From: Panorpa germanica
Taxonomy: Eukaryota; Arthropoda; Insecta; Mecoptera; Panorpidae
Reading direction: 5' to 3'
Length of the DNA stretch: 64,000 nucleotides
Assembly: GCA_963678705.1 (NCBI GenBank)
Contig: CAVMBN010000183.1
Coordinates: forward strand, 124,001 to 188,000
In this document: positions 22,736-34,854 of the stretch, in pieces
Numbering within the stretch: position 1 is the stretch's first letter
Layout of the letters: each line of letters opens with the position of its first letter
The notes under the pieces: generated by a model
The model's database searches: none
Told to the model about the DNA's origin: nothing
Seen by the model: only the letters and a program-made list of their open reading frames with translations
Made by a program: the position numbers and the translations under genes

Positions 22736-25360
22736 AAATAGCGATCTGGAACTCCAACGGTCTTGCTCAGCATAACCAAGAAGTAAAATGGTTTCTAGTA
22801 AATCAAGAAATAGACATCATGCTGATATCGGAGACTCATTTTACATCAAAAAGCTACATAAAAATTCCAAACTACAAATTCTACGACACAAAACACCCAG
22901 ACGATAAAGCCCATGGTGGTACTGCCATCATCATTAAGTCATCAATTAAGCACCACCAATTAAATACCCACCAAGACCGTTTACTCCAGGCAACAAGCAT
23001 AGAGGTTGACGAATTAAACAGAAACATAGTCATCACAGCCGTTTATTGTCCGCCAAAGTACAGCATCAAGACATACCACGGTTCATCGCTGGAGGTGACT
23101 ATAACGCCAAACATCCAGACTGGGGGTCTAGGCTCACAAACCCCAAAGGAAACGAGCTGTACAAGTCCATAGAAGAGAACAGCCTAACTACACTCTCCAC
23201 TGGTGAACCAACATACTGGCCGTCGGACAGGACAAAAATCCTGGACCTTATAGACTTCAGTGTCATAAAGGGTATATCAAGTAAATACCTCAAGATGGAG
23301 TAATGTCTAGACCTTTCCTCAGATAACTCGCCAATTATTTTAACCTACAGTACACAAATACTGGAGCAACCACCGATGACAAGTATTACAAACAGGAACA
23401 CCAACTAGAAACTATTCCGGAGTTTAATAAATTCTAACTTTAACTGCAACATCGATCAAGCAGTTGAGAGGCTAAATAAAACTATAATTGATGCAGCTGA
23501 AGAGGCAACCCCACTAAGCAACCCACGCAGAAGAACGGTATCCTGCCACATGTTAGCAAAACAAAAAATTGCTGAGAAAAGAAGGTTAAGACGAATTTGG
23601 CAAAACACAAGGACTCCCAGAGATAAAACGCTATTCAACAAGGCTTGTAAGGAACTTAAGAACCTCTTACACGACATCAAAACCAAGAGCTAGAACAATA
23701 CCTAGAGAAGTTAACCGCTACAGAAACCACAAACTACTCCTTATGGAAAGCCACCAAGCAGCTCAAACAACCCAAAATACGTAACACCCCAATTAAAACT
23801 AGTGATGGCAATTGGGCAAGAAGCAATAATGAAAAAGCTGCAACTTTCGCGAAACACCTCGAAGATGTATTCAAGCCACTTCCTCCAAGCCGTGAAGAAG
23901 AGGAAAAATACATACACGAGTTTCTAAGGAGTCCACCCACTGCTAGTGAAACTGTCAAGCGATTTAGTACTTCTGAAGTCCAAAATATGATCAAATTCAA
24001 CATAAAATCCAATAAAGAACCAGGCAACGACAGGATAGAAGGTAAAATATTGAAAGAACTGTCGGAAAAAGGAACGAGATATTAAACAATATTATTCAAC
24101 TCAATGGTAAGACTGGGAATATTTCCGACAAAGTGGAAAATTGCTGAAGTAATACTGATTTCGAAACCCGGAAAAGATGAAAAGGAGGTTACCTCATACA
24201 GACCAATCAGCCTATTACCTATAGTGTCAAAGCTATTTGAGAAGTTACTGCTCAAGAGGCTCAAAGCTATAGTAGAAGTTAACAAACTGATACCGACCTA
24301 CCAATTTGGCTTCAGGGAAAAACATGCTACAGTCGAGCAGATCCACCGAGTTGTTTGTACCATCAACACAGCGCTACACACAAAGCAATACTGCTCCGCA
24401 GTATTTTTAGATATAAGCCAAGCTTTTGATAGAGTTTGGCATTCTGGATTACTATACAAGCTTAAAGTAGCATTGCCCAACGACACCTTTGTAATATTGA
24501 AATCGTACCTGACAAATAGAAAGTTTGTCGTAAAGTACCAGGACGGACAATCTACTATGCGCAAAATCGAATCTGGTGTTCCGCAAGGCAGTGTACTCGG
24601 TCCCATTCTGTATCTACTGTTTACAGCAGATCTTTCCGGCTCGTCCGAAACTACAGTAGCTACATTTGCAGACGACACTGCTGTGTTAGCACTTCATAAG
24701 GATCCGGCTACTGCCTCGATGAAACTGCAACGACACTTGCTTAAGATACAGGAATTGCTAAACAACTGGCGGATAAAAGTAAATGAAATAAAATCTGTGC
24801 ACGTGACATTTACTCTAAAAAGGTGTACGTGTCCCCCAGTGACCCTTAATAACATTGCACTTCCTCAAGCAGAGACAGTGAAGTATCTAGGCATGCACTT
24901 GGACAGACGTCTAACATGGAAAACCCACATATGGAAAAAGAGGCTTCAACTAGAAGAAAAACGAAGAGAACTATATTGGCTCCTTGGCTGGAAATCGCAA
25001 GTGTCTCTGGAAAATAAACTGCTAATATACAAGACAATAATTCGGCCAATATGGACTTATGGTATACAACTATGGGGCTACGCTAGCATGTCAAACATAC
25101 AAATTCTCCAGCGTTTCCAAAACAAAATATTGAAACAAATATTAAATGTCATAAGATATGTCCCTAACTGGTTAGTACATAAAGATCTTCGAATGCCCCT
25201 GGTCAAAGAGGAAATCCAAAGCTACAGTAGGAAGTACCACCTTCGATTGCAGAATCACCCCAATGAAGCAGCAGTGAAGTTGTTCCATCATAGGCCCGTA
25301 AGACGACTGAAAAGAGCAGATCCCAAGGACTTAGCGAATTTAAACCCAAATGAAACATAA
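22720..25360 (+). pseudogene. Jockey-like LINE ORF2, broken
   Basis: The endonuclease start is open at 22720-23172 (KIAIWNSNGLAQ, LISETHF, AHGGTAI). It then shifts frame to 23046-23303 (AGGDYNAKHPDWGS) and stops. The linker 23304-24100 has several stops. RT is open at 24104-25360: SYRPISLLP, FLDISQAFDRVWH, GVPQGSVLGPILY and an intact FADD, plus the jockey-type C-terminal region (KYLGMHLDRRLTWKTH). There is no RNase H. The protein cannot be made as one chain. Confidence 0.88.
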
Positions 25361-26201
25361 AATTGAAATGTCATCGTACTAATAAAATATCAGTTAAACT
25401 CAGATATTGTACATAGTATAAAGGGGTAAGGTGTAAGGGGGAGTCATCAATGGATGGCAACCTCACATGTCATTTATGTCATAAAATTTTACTTAATGTC
25501 CTCGGACAGATTGTAAATTAATTAAAAGGGAAAATAAAAAAAAAAAAATATATATTTTACAAGAATCCTGAGAAATTTGTTTTTAATTATCCCGTTTCTC
25601 GGAACAAAGGAAAATAGCACCCACTAGTATTCACTTGACATCTGTGGTATTATATATGATATAATCATTATGTAATATGGCAGAATACATCATCAGTGCC
25701 AACCTCTGTGCTTCTATCGTAGAATAGTTTATTTTAATATTTTAGGAGCTGGCCAATTGGAATTTGAAGAATTTGTTGAATTGGCATCACGATTTCTAGT
25801 TGAGGAAGATACTGAAGCAATGCAACACGAGTTAAGAGAAGCATTTAGATTATATGACAAAGAATATATGATAATATTCGTATCACAATGAAATAATAAA
25901 TAATCCAACCTGTTACATTTTTAAGAATTAATGTAATTTTAATGATTTTCGATTGCATTCTTTGAATTCATAGGAAATGGATATATAACTACAGAAGTCT
26001 TAAGGGAAATCTTAAAAGAGCTCGATGATAAGATCACTGCTACGGACTTAGACATGATGATTGAGGAAATAGATTCTGATGGATCTGGAACTGTAGATTT
26101 TGAAGGTAAACTTTTTTCTAAATATCTAACAACAAATTAATAATAGTATTTAATAATAGTTATTAAAATATTATTATATTTTCAGAATTCATGGAGGTTT
26201 T

Positions 26202-29060
26202 TTTTTTATCTTAACATGCTTCTTCTACTTGAGTTTTGCGTCTAACGTCGTGCCCAGGTATCTCGCTGTATTGAGATAAGGTATTTTTTGGTAGTTGATA
26301 GTAACTGTGAGAGGAGTAATTATTCGATTTGTAAAATTAATGTGCATGGATTTGAATTCATTCAGCTAAATTCGCCATTTTTTTGTCTATTTGCAAGCCT
26401 CGTCTTCCTTATTTTTACATTAACCATTATCGCAGTGTCGTGTGCGGATGTGGCTATTCTAGTATTCTCAGATTGTGGTACAGAACTGGACAAAGGACGC
26501 TGCCTTACGGCACTCTTGCTTTAATCTGTTTGATATCTGAGTACTCATTTGTTTGTTGTTAACCATCAAACATCCGTCTTCTTTTCAATTAATGGTTTTT
26601 GATTTGTCGGTCTCTTAATTGCTTTAGCTACTTTCCACAATGAGTATTCTGTGTCTTTTTCTGCAGAGAGACCGCTCAGGTATCTACTAAAGTTAGCATT
26701 CTTAAATTCTTTCAACAATTCCTCTAACTTGTTTGCTAACGAATTCAGAGTGATTTCAGGCTCGAGAATCCTTTAGTAATAAAGAAGTCAATTACGCCTG
26801 GAATGTTATCACAATCTTTTGGTCAGTACGTTGGCATTCTTAAGGATAAGAAGTCACACTTTTGTTCATATTCAGCCTGGTAGACCGCCTTTGCTTTGGT
26901 CGTGTTAATCGAGAACCCCTAAAAGTATTTTTAGCGTTGAAATCTCCACCAATAATAAATGTGTTGCCTAATGTTTTGAGCCGGTTTAAGTAGTCTTATT
27001 TTTTTGGTTATAACTCGCTGGACATTATAGTTAATGATATTTTGTACCTTTGGTTTTGCATATGCACTGACACTATTGTCACTTTCATTTCCATGTTTCA
27101 ATGTTTACTTCAGCGTTATGTTTGATTTTTTCATAAGATTGTTATAGCGGTTCCTCCCCTTGCTTTATTTGCCGGATGAATAAACTTGTATATGTTTATG
27201 CTTTTAAGCTTGTAATACGACTCTCGTGTAAAATGTGTTTCCAACACAAGGCATATATCAGTATTCTGTAATCGCATACGAATAGCTCTAGTTCATGAAT
27301 GCGAACCTGTAATTCGTTTGCATTCCAGGCAGCTATTGTTACAATAATATTAATTTATATTTCTTTGTCGCATTGTTTCCAATGCAGTTTGTAAACTCTG
27401 ATTTTTTCCAAATACTTGTTTGTTGACAATTTGCTGTTCATTCATGTTGTTTTATCTTCTCCTCCGCTGACAATTTTGCTATATAGCTTTTTCTGGCATT
27501 TCGCTGCTTATTCTAGAATCAGAACAATTGTCCTTTTCTTGCGTATATCTGGGTTGTGTCTATAGCTTCGGCTTTAAAAGTTGTCTCTTCTATTTTAAAG
27601 TCTAACACATGGGCTGAAAAGTCCCGGGCCTAACAAAGAAAACACAGTTTCTTTGGTTCAGAATTAGCTTTATTCATCAACGTAATCTCCATCAAGAGCA
27701 ACGCAATCATTCCAGCGCCGCTCTAACATTTCAATACCACTTTTGTAGAACGATTTATCTTTTGCTCCAAAATAGGCCTCAGTTTCAGCGATAACCTCTT
27801 CATTCGTGCGAAATTTCTTACCGTCGAGCATTTTTTTCAGGTCTGCGAACAGGCAGTAGTCGCTGGGAGCCAAATCTCGCTATGTCCACTACACATCCTC
27901 TGTAGCTATCTAGATGATTTCCTTTGCAGTTATCGCATATTGGCGTTGTATTTTTGCTAACTGTGCAGTTCAAGGAATTGTGTTTACCTCAGACATCGTG
28001 GATCTTTCTTGCAGTAGCTTTGTGTATTGTTATATTCCTGATATATCTAACATTGTGAAATAACACTAGTGTTATTTTTACGGATTGGTTCTGTTTTAAC
28101 AACTATGTTAAGAATGGCTCTAATAATGTAAATTATTTCTATATTCTCTTTGTTGTCAAATGTAAGCATAAAATGTGGTACTCTTTGCTTTGCAGTCTCT
28201 TCTTCTCTATTTTCCTAGATTCTTGTTTTTTTTATGATGTTTACTGCATCCAAGAAGTTTAGTCCCTTAGCTTTGAGATCTTCAATGATGTCATCTTCTT
28301 CACATGACGGATATAATCCTTTGACCATAACCTTAATTGTCTCTCGCTCTTATCTACATAAGTGTTTAACTGAAATTTTCTCTCACTCAATTTATGCCAT
28401 ACACATTGGGATCAGGAGTATTATTTCTCCATGCATTAGTACTTAGTGCCGTTACCTTGCATTCTTGCTCGGTTATATTTTTTAGAATTTCGTACAGTTT
28501 CTAATACTCCTTTATACTCGCTATAATAATAGGTGGCGGACGAATACTTGAGTTCATTACTTTCTCATTACCGTGGTTATTATTTTCACGTTCGTTTTTA
28601 GCTTGTGCTTGGTTTCTATTTACATCTTTTTCATGAAGATGCAATAGATTCTTTTTTTCTATTATTTTTTTACGATACAATCAGTCTCCTTATTTAGTTC
28701 TTCTTCATCTGTCTTATATTTAACCGTTTTAGACCGACTTCTTTCCTTTTGTTCTAATTGCCGTAATTAATTGTGTTTTTTTCTGCTTTTTCCCTTTTCA
28801 GTGCAGTATATAACTGTTACTTTTTTTTGGTTTTTAATCAATTGTCTTCTATTTTGGATGCTTCTGAGGAGATTATAGATGTCATTGGGTATAATGACTG
28901 ACTTTCTAGTTTCATCTGTTCCTTTGCTTTCGCTTGGCTTTGCTTCAGCGGAGTTCTCGGTATTTTACTTGCTTTAGTAAAGGAGTAAAATGTGTCATTC
29001 GTATGAGTAAAGCGTAACTGGGCTGTTATTTATACGGTCCTTAGGAGGACGCTCGCTCAC
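26202..29060 (-). mobile_element. Jockey-type LINE remnant inserted in the troponin C last exon
   Basis: Read on the minus strand, it starts with a decayed ORF1 (27890-29000; the knuckle CDNCKGNHLDSYRGC is readable near 27900). An endonuclease follows at 26870-27350 (LVLETHFTRESYYK, ARGGTAI, FIIGGDFNAKN), then a linker near 26560-26700, then a short RT piece at 26210-26550 (VPQGSVLCP, RYLGTTLDAKLK). The RT start is deleted. Stops and frameshifts are everywhere. Its 3' end lies directly against the troponin C coding block. Confidence 0.78.
27606..27882 (-). pseudogene. mariner transposase 3' end with terminal repeat
   Basis: The open piece 27670-27873 reads MAPSDYCLFADLKKML and ends WNDCVALDGDYVDE, the C-terminus of a mariner transposase. 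The APSDY motif contains the third catalytic Asp of the DD34D group. Beyond the stop lies a terminal-repeat-like end (CATGGGCTGAAAAGTCCCGG) near 27608-27630. The 5' part of the element is absent. It interrupts the LINE ORF1 remnant, so it arrived later. Confidence 0.85.
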
Positions 29061-29304
29061 TCACCACACATACCGGTTTTTTATCCACAAGTTAATTAAA
29101 TTTAAAATTATATCTTTTACACATATTGTTGCACAATATAATACAATATTTTTGCAAAAAACAATAGAAAATGTTGATTTTTTTCATTTCCACACCTATT
29201 GCACTATATCCCTTACGATTTACATACTAGAGGAGAATAAATACCATCAGTAGATGTAAAATTAATTCTTGCGTCTATTAATACTACTTGTTATTCGCAC
29301 TCTT
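29061..29304. other. Short unassigned gap before LINE copy 2
   Basis: This is AT-rich sequence. The last 13 bases (29292-29304, TATTCGCACTCTT) are the left target duplication of the following LINE. Confidence 0.6.
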
Positions 29305-29492
29305 TTTTTTTTTTTTTTTTATTTATTTAGGCTTTGGCTTATTCAGCCTTCTTGCCATTGCTTTTATTTGTAAAATTATATAAAAATTTACATATAAATT
29401 ATAATTGTTCTAATAAATACAAAACAAATTGATTCTTTTAAAAAATTAAACTTAAAATTAAATACATACTAAATAAAATATTTTAACTTAAA

Positions 29493-32400
29493 TTACACTT
29501 CTATATTATTTTCTATCACAAAGTTTGTTAATATTTCCGCCGTTGCTTCACTTGTCATTAAACAGGACATATTGACTGGGAACTGTGTTACATTACATAA
29601 ATCATTTAAAAGTCTATCAATTTTTGATGTTAAAAGATGACACCCTAGAATTATATGGTCCAAAGACCCTTCTTCTCCACATCTACAATTTGGTGTGTCT
29701 TTTATATTTATTTTGTATAGATGAGCTGGACATCTAGAATGCCCAGATTTCATTCGACAATTTGTTGAAATATATCTCCGTGAATGATTTTTATTAAACC
29801 ATGTGGTTGTTGGAATTTTTTGATTCGCTGCAAAAAAAAATTTTCCAGTACTTTGACTTTTCTCATTATATATATTCTGCCATTCTGCCATACAATTTTC
29901 TTTAATTATTTTTTTGGAATCATTTATTGACCAATTTATTTCGATTATTTCCCCATCTACACAAGCTTCTTTGGCCAGTTTGTCAGCCATTTCGTTTCCT
30001 TTTATGCCTACATGTCCAGGAATCCAAATAAGTTTAACATTGATATCATTTTTTTTCATTTTTAAAAGATATTCTTTAATTGAACATATTTTGTTATTAT
30101 TATTGTTTTTGAATTTATTGTTATTTAAAGATACACAAACACTACGAGAATCTGTGAAGATTAATATATTTTTATTGTCAGTTTTTTGTATTATTTCTAG
30201 TAATTTCATAATTGCTGTTATTTCTGTATTATAAGAATTTGTGATGTTGTTAAGTTTGTATTTGTACTGTTGATCTGTATTATAATTGAAAATGCCAATT
30301 CCTCCAGTCCTAGAGTTTTTTTCGAATGAACCATCGGTAAACCATATACTCCAGTTTATATCATCTTTTGTTATATATTCCATATATTTTTGATAAGTTA
30401 TTTCCTTACTGTCATTCTTCTTGAACAAATTTATTTCTGTATGTATTGTTGTCATGCTTATTTCTAATGGAAATTTGAAAAAAGGTATAATGTTGTGTAC
30501 CTCTAAGTTCAAGTTATTATATCTATCAAAACTAGTTAAAAGTGCCGGTTTTTTATGAGTTGTCCAATATGGTTTATTATAAAGAACATATAGTTTAGAT
30601 AATCTTGTATTTAAGGGGCCACATGAGTTATGTCTGTTTTTACAAAAGAAACTGTCTGATATTTGTTGTATTCTGATATTTACCGGAGGAATATTAGTTT
30701 GATAGTTGAGGATTTGGATTGGTGTTGAAACCATTGCACCTAATATTATTCTTAAACATTTGTTTTGTATAATTTCAATTTTTTTTAATCTTGAGTTATT
30801 TGCGGTGCAGATCATAGTACTAGAATAGTCAATATGCGGTCTAACAATAGCTTTATATATTTTTATTAAGGTTGTTGGGTGTGCGCCCCATTTGTATCCT
30901 GCTATACATCGCATCAAATTTAAGCCTTTTTGACATTTGTTAATAATATGTGCAATTTCTTTCGCCCAAGTGCTTTTCGTATCAAAGAATATACCCAGAA
31001 ATTTGGTATTTGAAGTAACAGTTATATTTTTATTTCTGATGGTTATTTTTGGACTGCAGTTTATTCTATGCCTTGTAAATATAACTATTTTACTTTTTTC
31101 TGACGATATATTTAATTTGATTTCCTTTAATAAAATATCTAGTTTTCTTAATTTCGATTGTAATCTGTTTTGAGCTATATCTTGTGTATGACCCATACTA
31201 TAAATAACCATGTCATCTGCATACATCAGTACTGTTGTGTTGTTATCTGATAATGTTGTTAACTTTTCTGTGTATATGTTGAATAATAAGGGAGATAATA
31301 TTGAGCCTTGTGGAATTCCGTGATTACATAGTATAGGACCAGTTAACTTATTATTGTATCTAACTGTTATTTCTCTATTTTGGAAGTAGTTTATAATCCA
31401 GTTGGATATTTTGGAAGATATACCTATGTTTTCTACTTTTTCTTTTAATATTTTTAGATTAACATTGTCATAAGCAGCTTCAATGTCAATGAAAGCAGCT
31501 ATCATATAATGATTTTTACTGTATGTTCTTTGAATATCGATATTCAATATGTTTAAGTTATGCTGTGTACTTCTTGTTTTTCTAAACGCAAATTGTAACT
31601 CAGGTAATCTTTTATGATGTTCGAGATACCACTCCAGTCTGTTTTTGATGATGGATTCCATAGTTTTGCCCATACATGATAGTAAAGTAATTGGTCTGAA
31701 TGATTCTTCTTTGTTTGGATCTTTTCCTGTTTTTAATATAGGAACAACGATATGTTTTTTCCAGTCTAATGGTATATCAGCAGTGTTTAATGACAGATTG
31801 TATATTTGTGTAAGATGATTTATTGCATTGTCAGGTAAGTTTTGTATCATTTTGTAATTTATTCTATCAAATCCTGTGCTACTGTTTTTATTATGATTTA
31901 ACGCGAATTTTACTTCATTTTTATTTATGTTATTATCTAGAAAATTATCTTTTACGATGGTGGTGGTAGTAATATTTAAATTGTTGTTCTGTGGAAATTT
32001 TTTTTTAATGAATTCTTCTATTAAACTTTCATTATCACTTATCCTTTTAGTACTATAGCTTTTATTGTTAATTTTTCTTATATTGTTCCAGACAATGTTG
32101 GTTGTTGTGTTTGGGTTTAAATTCTCGCAGAAATTTTGCCATTCTATTTTTTTTCTGGCTCTAAAATATCGTCTGGTTTTAGCTTGATGTTTTTTATAAT
32201 TTAAATAATTCGCCATTGTCATGTTTTTATTAAAAATAGTTAGTGCTAATTTTCTTTGAGCTATCATTTTATTGCACTCAGTGTCCCACCAAGACGGTTT
32301 TATTTTATTAGGAGTTATATTATACAATCTGGTAGATGGGATATGTATGTCTGCCGAATTATTAATAACATCTCTAAATTGGTTGTATTTGTTTTCAACA

Positions 32401-33221
32401 TCTTGGGGATTACTTGTGATTCCATTTGTGCTAAGGTTTGAAATTCTGCTTTCTATTTCAAGGCTATATTTCTCCCAATCTGCTTTTCGGAAATTTCTCC
32501 TCGTTAAATATTCAGATGTACGGTAACGGTCTTTATTATAGTCATTCAAACAGAAAAAAATTGGGTAGTGATCACTACCTAAGCTATCTGCAAGAACTTG
32601 CCACGAAGTAATTTGTTGTGTTAAAGTCATTGATACCAATGTGAGATCCAATATACTGTCCCTTGTACTGAGATTGCTTACTCTAGTTGGTTTATCATCG
32701 TTGATAATATTTAGATTTTCGTTTTCTATGAAATCTAACAATTCGTTACCTTCATACTGACTACCTGGACAATTTATATCCCAAGCAAGATTAGTCGCGT
32801 TAAAATCTCCAGCAAGTATAACAGGAACATCTATTTGTTGTTTTATCTGTGACCAATTAGAATTAGATAGTTTATGATTCGGTTTAGCATAGATTGATAA
32901 AATACATATTACATCAGTTTCGTTATGTGTTAAAATTATTCCAACTATTTCGACCGAATTAAATGGGTTATTTAGCATTACTCTTTTATATTTTATAGAT
33001 TTATGAATCAAGATAGCAACACCCCCGTGGGGATTATAGTTTGTATTCTGTATCCTATCTTCTCTTTCAATAAAATAACCTTTGATGTTGAAATTGATAT
33101 TTTTTGTTAAAAACGTTTCTGATAGTATGCATATATGTATGTTATGCTTCTGTAACATATGTTGTAGTTCCTCTTTAATATATCTGACTCCTCTGCAATT
33201 CCATTGAATAAAATTTATCAT
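29493..33221 (-). CDS. LINE ORF2, copy 2 (1242 aa)
   Basis: The domain plan matches 6360-10088: endonuclease, RT with YADD, RNase H and C-terminal Cys/His cluster, all open. Differences I see are Lys-Lys to Ile-Glu in the basic linker before RT (ARKKIEW), plus single changes such as KITIRNK and NLFKKND. None falls in a catalytic motif. The few differences look near-neutral, as expected for two recent copies of one active source. Confidence 0.95.
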   Translation of the reverse strand: MINFIQWNCRGVRYIKEELQHMLQKHNIHICILSETFLTKNINFNIKGYFIEREDRIQNTNYNPHGGVAILIHKSIKYKRVMLNNPFNSVEIVGIILTHNETDVICILSIYAKPNHKLSNSNWSQIKQQIDVPVILAGDFNATNLAWDINCPGSQYEGNELLDFIENENLNIINDDKPTRVSNLSTRDSILDLTLVSMTLTQQITSWQVLADSLGSDHYPIFFCLNDYNKDRYRTSEYLTRRNFRKADWEKYSLEIESRISNLSTNGITSNPQDVENKYNQFRDVINNSADIHIPSTRLYNITPNKIKPSWWDTECNKMIAQRKLALTIFNKNMTMANYLNYKKHQAKTRRYFRARKKIEWQNFCENLNPNTTTNIVWNNIRKINNKSYSTKRISDNESLIEEFIKKKFPQNNNLNITTTTIVKDNFLDNNINKNEVKFALNHNKNSSTGFDRINYKMIQNLPDNAINHLTQIYNLSLNTADIPLDWKKHIVVPILKTGKDPNKEESFRPITLLSCMGKTMESIIKNRLEWYLEHHKRLPELQFAFRKTRSTQHNLNILNIDIQRTYSKNHYMIAAFIDIEAAYDNVNLKILKEKVENIGISSKISNWIINYFQNREITVRYNNKLTGPILCNHGIPQGSILSPLLFNIYTEKLTTLSDNNTTVLMYADDMVIYSMGHTQDIAQNRLQSKLRKLDILLKEIKLNISSEKSKIVIFTRHRINCSPKITIRNKNITVTSNTKFLGIFFDTKSTWAKEIAHIINKCQKGLNLMRCIAGYKWGAHPTTLIKIYKAIVRPHIDYSSTMICTANNSRLKKIEIIQNKCLRIILGAMVSTPIQILNYQTNIPPVNIRIQQISDSFFCKNRHNSCGPLNTRLSKLYVLYNKPYWTTHKKPALLTSFDRYNNLNLEVHNIIPFFKFPLEISMTTIHTEINLFKKNDSKEITYQKYMEYITKDDINWSIWFTDGSFEKNSRTGGIGIFNYNTDQQYKYKLNNITNSYNTEITAIMKLLEIIQKTDNKNILIFTDSRSVCVSLNNNKFKNNNNNKICSIKEYLLKMKKNDINVKLIWIPGHVGIKGNEMADKLAKEACVDGEIIEINWSINDSKKIIKENCMAEWQNIYNEKSQSTGKFFFAANQKIPTTTWFNKNHSRRYISTNCRMKSGHSRCPAHLYKINIKDTPNCRCGEEGSLDHIILGCHLLTSKIDRLLNDLCNVTQFPVNMSCLMTSEATAEILTNFVIENNIEV

Positions 33222-33426
33222 TTTAACTGTTTTAATTAATTATTGATTTTTATATCTGTCCTTGGTCTTGTTGTTAGATTTATTTATATATTTTATTTTA
33301 TTTTATTTTCTCTCCGTTTATATAATTATTGTTGATTTAATATTTTAGTAAATTTATTAAACGATTAGGTTTAGTGATGTGAATAGATTTTTAAAAAATA
33401 AACTTAATTTATATATCGATGTTTTC

Positions 33427-34854
33427 TTACGAGTTTGACCATTGAACACTAGATATTTGTTTCTTGTAGCTTCTAAGGGATTGGGATGTAATATTTGGGT
33501 CTTTGTTTGTATTTTTAATTTTGTCATCATTATTTTTATTATATATTGATGTATAGCAGGTATCATTATCATTGTTTTCCATTGTAATATCAGGTGTCTC
33601 TTGGTTGATTTGCTTTCTGTTTTTTCCTTGATTAGTTATCTTAAGGTATGTGTCGCTTTCTTCATTGTTAGGTTTCTTTTCTTCTCTTCTTCTTTTTGGA
33701 ATTGGTTCTTTAGTGGATGTCGTAGGTTGTGGTTGACTGTAAGATCTTTGTAACGAGTTACCTGTATTTGATTTATTCACTCTGGTATTAGTTCTTCTGG
33801 TTAAAGGGTTTGGTTTGTATGTTGGAATTATGTTGATACTATTGTACTTATTAGTGATATTGGGAAAAGTCTCATTGTAGTTTAGAGCTTCAAAAGAGTT
33901 TTGAGTTCTTACTGAGTATAAATAGTCTGTATTTTTTTCTGTTAATTCTAATTTTGCTTCATAAAAACTGAGATTGTGTTGGGCCATGAGATCTTTTATC
34001 TTGATTTGTCTTTTTTTTTCAGGACATTCATTGTCTGTAGCCTCGTGGTTAAGTTTACAATTTATGCATGTCGGATTAGGAGATGTGCATGCAGTACGTA
34101 AATGATCTTCACTTCCGCAGAATTTACATTTTGCTACTTTTGCTCTACATTTTGTGGCTGCATGTCCAAATTTAAAACAATTATAACATTGTATCGTCTG
34201 TTGTACAAATGGTTCACATGCTCGTCTCACTCTCCACATGTAAACATAAGCAGGAATAGCAAGTCCTTCAAAGAATAATTTCACTGTTGTACTGGGTTCA
34301 TATTTAATAGCTTCGTCAACTCTTAGTTTTCGATTTAACCTTTGCACTCTCGTTACTTTAAAAGGTGGACACTCTATATTATTTAAAATTGTATCTTCCG
34401 AATATTCAATATCAACACCTTTTATAATAGCAACTTTTGTGCACCAGTAAAATGGGATAAACGCTTCATACCCATTGTTTTTCAGCAATGTTGATTTGGT
34501 AATTTCGTTAGCTAGTACTGCATTAGCACATTGAACGATTACTCTATTTCTTCCCACTTTTTTAATTTCTATTATATTAGATTTATTGCTAATTTTACAT
34601 ATTATTTCTGCTAATTTAAGAGAACTAAAAAATGTATTTCCATCACTATTATTTTTAACTATCATTACTTTATACGAGTCATATTTTGTTTCTGTGTTGT
34701 ATAAATTATTAAATATTTTTTTAACATTGTCACTATTGTTATTTAAGTTTTCTGTTATATCACTGGATGTTTTATCTGTAGGAATTGATTTGTTAGTCAC
34801 AGAGTTGTTTTTATTGATCGGATTTTTATCGGGAGGTTCAACCTCCATATCCAT
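33427..34854 (-). CDS. LINE ORF1, copy 2 (475 aa)
   Basis: This matches 10295-11722 with four residue differences by my count (His to Gln, Gly to Glu, Tyr to Asn, Pro to Ser). The three zinc knuckles are intact. The frame is open from the ATG at 34854 to the stop at 33427, and ORF2 starts about 205 nt downstream. Confidence 0.93.
   Translation of the reverse strand: MDMEVEPPDKNPINKNNSVTNKSIPTDKTSSDITENLNNNSDNVKKIFNNLYNTETKYDSYKVMIVKNNSDGNTFFSSLKLAEIICKISNKSNIIEIKKVGRNRVIVQCANAVLANEITKSTLLKNNGYEAFIPFYWCTKVAIIKGVDIEYSEDTILNNIECPPFKVTRVQRLNRKLRVDEAIKYEPSTTVKLFFEGLAIPAYVYMWRVRRACEPFVQQTIQCYNCFKFGHAATKCRAKVAKCKFCGSEDHLRTACTSPNPTCINCKLNHEATDNECPEKKRQIKIKDLMAQHNLSFYEAKLELTEKNTDYLYSVRTQNSFEALNYNETFPNITNKYNSINIIPTYKPNPLTRRTNTRVNKSNTGNSLQRSYSQPQPTTSTKEPIPKRRREEKKPNNEESDTYLKITNQGKNRKQINQETPDITMENNDNDTCYTSIYNKNNDDKIKNTNKDPNITSQSLRSYKKQISSVQWSNS

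Larger units (their letters stand above)
21372..25551 (+). mobile_element. Jockey-like LINE, near full length, decayed
   Basis: A 15-bp target duplication ATATTTTACAAGAAT flanks it at 21357-21371 and 25552-25566, and an A-rich tail ends it. It carries a Gag-like ORF1 and an ORF2 with endonuclease and RT but no RNase H, which fits the Jockey clade. ORF2 is broken by frameshifts and stops. It sits in the large intron of the troponin C relic, just after the Helitron-type end. Confidence 0.88.
18572..26201 (+). pseudogene. TpnC: Troponin C relic with separated exons
   Basis: Five exon-like blocks spell an insect-type troponin C, the calcium sensor of thin filaments. 18572-18599 reads DLDKDQLK. 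18673-18805 has FDAFDQEKNGYI (first EF-hand) and DTLQEIINEVDED. 25746-25864 has [18 protein letters not shown] and [10 protein letters not shown]. 25974-26105 has [14 protein letters not shown] and the intact loop [11 protein letters not shown]. 26186-26201 reads EFMEV. Acceptors are AG throughout, and the donor at 26106 is GTAAAC. Damage includes a donor read as AT at 18600, about ten bases lost near 18752 (frameshift), no GT after the second and third coding blocks, and a last exon cut by a LINE. Retained introns mean it is not a processed copy. A degenerate duplicate is likelier than the working gene. Confidence 0.85.
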
